Positions 61,832-64,000 of a stretch of DNA of 64,000 nt are shown here, in pieces (position 1 is the first letter of the stretch; the number at the start of each line of letters is the position of its first letter). The DNA lies in the NCBI RefSeq assembly GCF_000315545.1, contig NZ_JH992902.1, forward strand, positions 717,280 through 781,279. The letters run 5' to 3'. The translations under genes and the position numbers were made by a program. The notes below the pieces were generated by a model, which saw nothing but the letters and a program-made list of their open reading frames with translations, was not told the origin of the DNA and did not search any database. The DNA comes from Selenomonas sp. F0473. GTDB taxonomy: Bacteria > Bacillota > Negativicutes > Selenomonadales > Selenomonadaceae.

Positions 61832-62854
61832 ATGATTACCATCAAACAGATTGCGGAACTATGCGGGGTCTCGCGCGGAACGGTCGACCGCGTCATCAAC
61901 GGACGCGGCAATGTCAAAGAGGAAAAACGCGCGCTGATCCTCAAAACGATGGCCGAGTTCGGCTATCGGCCGAATCCCGCAGCACGTGCGCTCGTCTCCC
62001 AGAAGCAGAGCCCCATTGCGGGAATTGTCATCGCGGCAAGCGAGATCCAATTCTTCTCCCCCATCATCACCGCCCTGCGCAAAGCTGCCGACTATTACGG
62101 CCGTTTCGGACTCGAGACAGAGTGGCATCTTCTCACCGGCTACAGCGTCGCCGACCAATGCGCAGCGATCAATGCGCTGCGTGCAATGGGTGCTGAGGCG
62201 CTGATCATCAATCCTATCAACGATCCGCAGGTGATCGCCGCCCTCGAATCCGCCATTACGGACGGCATCTTTGTGGTCTCGCTCAACAACGACTTTGAGA
62301 CCCCGCTTCCCCATATCTATGTGGGCTGCGATTACGAGGCGGGCGGACGCACCGCGGCGGCGCTCCTGCGCAAGATATGCAGGGGGCCCATCAACGCCGG
62401 CGTCAGTTACAGCGGAGAGCGCATGCTCGGGCATTTGCAGCGTGTCGAGGGATTCCGCAGCCGCCTCAATATGGAAACGGACTGCGGTGTCGTCGCCGTG
62501 GAGGAGGATTCCGACGACGATATCCACGCCTATGAAGAAACGCTTCGGATCATCGACGAACATCCCAAAATGAACGCCTTTTTCATCGCGACCTCGGGCG
62601 GCGCGCACGGCGTCTGCCAAGCATTCGTAAAACGCAGACGGGCGCAGGACGTAACCATCGTCACCTTCGATACCATTCCCGCCATCGAGCGATCGCTGCG
62701 TGCAGGCGTCATCGACGCCGCTATCTACCAACACCCGCGCCGGCAGGGCGAGATTGCCATGCAGATCACCTACGACCGCCTCGTCAGCGGTATTGCCCCC
62801 ACACGAGAGCGCTATATCATGCAGAACGAGATTCGTATCATCGAAAATTTTTAA
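61832..62854 (+). CDS. LacI-family transcriptional regulator
   Basis: A 340-residue regulator: N-terminal LacI helix-turn-helix (ITIKQIAELCGVSRGTVDRVINGRGNV) and hinge (YRPNPAARALVSQ), then a periplasmic-binding-protein-like sensor domain (IAGIVIAASEIQFFSPIITAL, PHIYVGCDYEAGGRTAAALL, FFIATSGGAHGVCQAF). ATG 61832 is chosen because GGGGAGG lies seven bases upstream and the promoter lies within the longer open frame. It is divergent from xylF across a region with a 26-bp palindrome, so it most likely represses the xylose uptake operon and is relieved by a sugar. This would be the module's second regulator besides the AraC-family one. Confidence 0.92.
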   Translation: MITIKQIAELCGVSRGTVDRVINGRGNVKEEKRALILKTMAEFGYRPNPAARALVSQKQSPIAGIVIAASEIQFFSPIITALRKAADYYGRFGLETEWHLLTGYSVADQCAAINALRAMGAEALIINPINDPQVIAALESAITDGIFVVSLNNDFETPLPHIYVGCDYEAGGRTAAALLRKICRGPINAGVSYSGERMLGHLQRVEGFRSRLNMETDCGVVAVEEDSDDDIHAYEETLRIIDEHPKMNAFFIATSGGAHGVCQAFVKRRRAQDVTIVTFDTIPAIERSLRAGVIDAAIYQHPRRQGEIAMQITYDRLVSGIAPTRERYIMQNEIRIIENF

Positions 62855-62861
62855 ATTCCAT

Positions 62862-62913
62862 AGCAATAGGGAGACGAAGCACGCCGCATCGCGTGTATCG
62901 TCTCCCTATTGCT
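62862..62913. terminator. Bidirectional hairpin between lacI-type gene and GNAT gene
   Basis: AGCAATAGGGAGACGA (62862-62877) pairs perfectly with its complement at 62898-62913, 16 bp. It lies between convergent genes. The flanking T-runs are weak, so termination efficiency is uncertain. Confidence 0.65.
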
Positions 62914-62940
62914 GTGTCTATTTCTATTGTCGGACGGCGT

Positions 62941-63531
62941 TTACCCGATATCCGCGGGATATCCGAGTGCCGCCTCAGCCTCTGCCGCATAGCGTCGATA
63001 ATCCGTCCACTCGCGAAAGAGTTCCTTCTGATGCATATTGTTGACGAACATCTCCTCCGGAAAGCGTATCGTTCCATAGTTCACGCGATAGCCCGTACGC
63101 CGGTAAAAATTCAGCGCTCTCTCATTCTCCCGCACGGCATGGATATAATTGATCGTCACGCCGAGCCCCTCGAAGAGAAACCGCGCGTGCAGAAGTGCCG
63201 CCTCAGCAAACGCTGCGCTTCTCCGATATGCGCGGTTCCCGACCAATACGCGTCCCGTAATGCAGACCCGCGCCGCAGGATCATAATGCGTCCAGCCGAT
63301 CGTGCCGAAGGGGACGTCTCCCTCCCTTGCGACCATAACGAACAGGCCCTGCGTATCGTCCGCCGCATAGTGCCGGTACCATGCCCGCTGGTTCTCCTGC
63401 GTGAGGAGGAACGGCTGATTGAGGAACCGGTTATTCTCCGGGTCGTTGCGCCAATCGATGATATAGGGAAAATACCGCTCCTCCACCTCTGCGAGGTAAA
63501 CGCGTCTGCCGTCCAATCGAATCTTGCCCAT
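62941..63531 (-). CDS. GNAT-family N-acetyltransferase
   Basis: A 196-residue acetyltransferase of the RimJ/RimL-like GNAT group: N-terminal DGRRVYLAEVEERYFPYIIDWRND, acetyl-CoA loop region VLVGNRAYRRSAAFAEAALL, and C-terminal AVRENERALNFYRRTGYRVNY. Its neighbour is a sugar aminotransferase 21 bases upstream. That pairing is seen in amino-sugar synthesis (PseC/PseH or FdtB/FdtC type), where the acetyltransferase modifies the freshly made amino sugar. ATG 63531 follows GGGAG by nine bases. The exact sugar cannot be told; ribosomal-protein acetylation is the alternative. Confidence 0.82.
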   Translation of the reverse strand: MGKIRLDGRRVYLAEVEERYFPYIIDWRNDPENNRFLNQPFLLTQENQRAWYRHYAADDTQGLFVMVAREGDVPFGTIGWTHYDPAARVCITGRVLVGNRAYRRSAAFAEAALLHARFLFEGLGVTINYIHAVRENERALNFYRRTGYRVNYGTIRFPEEMFVNNMHQKELFREWTDYRRYAAEAEAALGYPADIG

Positions 63532-63551
63532 CAAATTTCTCTCCCTACCGC

Positions 63552-64000
63552 TCAGGAAAATCGATTGAGCGTATCAATAACGTATCCGATCTCATCGTCT
63601 CGCATGCCGTTGAACATGGGCAGGCTGAGCACCTCGTCGGCGTATTGCTCCGTCACGGGGAAGTCCCCGTGCGCATGTCCGAGGGATCGGTAGCACTCCG
63701 CGAGATGGGGCGGGATCGGGTAGTGGATCACCGTATCGATGCCGTGCTCTCTCAGATAGGCCTGCAGGCGGTCACGCTCCGCCGTACGCACGACGAACTG
63801 GTGGTAGACGTGCTCCGCGCCCGGACGCGTCTGCGGGAGTGTGATACGATCGTTTTGTATCCCCGCGAGATATTTTTCAGCGATTGCCTGACGCTCGGCG
63901 GTGAGCGCAGGCAGATGTTTCAGTTTTGTGCGCAGAAGCGCCGCCTGCAGCTCATCGAGACGCGAGTTGACACCGCACAGTTCATTATGATATTTTTCCC
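63552..64000 (-). CDS. DegT/DnrJ/EryC1-family sugar aminotransferase (C-terminal part)
   Basis: The last 148 residues of a PLP aminotransferase running off the window edge. The visible part begins EKYHNELCGVNSRLDELQAALL, the usual conserved block after the PLP-lysine region. It continues through HVYHQFVVRTAERDRLQAYLREHGIDTVIHYPIPPHL and ends YVIDTLNRFS. The PLP lysine itself is outside. Such enzymes make amino-sugar nucleotides for O-antigen, capsule or flagellin glycans. With the GNAT gene downstream it suggests a surface-polysaccharide locus continuing beyond the window. Confidence 0.9.
   Translation of the reverse strand, partial: EKYHNELCGVNSRLDELQAALLRTKLKHLPALTAERQAIAEKYLAGIQNDRITLPQTRPGAEHVYHQFVVRTAERDRLQAYLREHGIDTVIHYPIPPHLAECYRSLGHAHGDFPVTEQYADEVLSLPMFNGMRDDEIGYVIDTLNRFS

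Overview
This 64 kb window is GC-rich and densely coded, and it most likely comes from a diderm Firmicute of the class Negativicutes (Selenomonas/Centipeda-like). The taxon is an inference. The clues are a Firmicute-style division/cell-wall (dcw) cluster with sbp and DUF881 genes before ftsZ, and a single-chain PurL of the clostridial type. These sit in the same genome as a TonB-dependent outer-membrane receptor, which needs an outer membrane. Housekeeping genes dominate. No rRNA, tRNA or CRISPR array was found.

Layout. 1-2.8 kb (minus strand): a galactitol/fructose-type PTS (EIIB cut by the window edge, EIIA) and its PRD-type regulator. 2.9-16.7 kb (minus): a dcw operon reading mraZ-rsmH-ftsL-murE-murF-mraY-murD-murG-murC/ddl-ftsQ-DUF881-sbp-ftsZ. 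It is driven by a clear promoter followed by a 10-bp-phased array of MraZ-type boxes. MurC and Ddl are one polypeptide, and ftsI, ftsW, murB and ftsA are missing from their usual places. 16.8-24.7 kb (minus): asd/dapB (lysine and DAP), recG, pckA, thrC and a YbaK-like deacylase. 24.8-31 kb (plus): an NAD synthetase whose amidase domain has lost its catalytic residues, then a troABCD-troR-like metal ABC operon. 31-37.4 kb (minus): a small membrane protein, purL, deoD and galE. 37.4-40.9 kb (minus): a visibly more AT-rich pair, an iron/cobalamin-type binding protein and a TonB-dependent receptor. 41-43.6 kb (minus): htpX and serA. 43.8-45.2 kb (minus): small genes and a capsid-gene fragment that look like prophage debris.

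45.5-50.6 kb (plus): a nickel/peptide-type ABC importer whose two ATPases are fused, with a palindromic repeat carried in frame in the linker. 50.7-50.85 kb: a non-coding stretch with nested inverted repeats (structured RNA or mobile repeat). 50.8-53.5 kb (minus): a membrane protein and the hybrid cluster protein Hcp, which has a CRP/FNR-type palindrome at about -42. 53.7-62.9 kb: a D-xylose module. xylA (plus) converges on the minus-strand operon xylF(ChvE-like)-xylG-xylH-xylB-AraC regulator. A LacI regulator is divergent from xylF, and the shared intergenic region holds a perfect 26-bp palindrome and a weaker second copy. 62.9-64 kb (minus): a GNAT acetyltransferase and the C-terminal part of a sugar aminotransferase, probably the start of a surface-polysaccharide locus.

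Most functional names rest on motifs and overall similarity recognised by eye. No database search was run. Promoter and terminator calls come from reading hexamers and inverted repeats directly.
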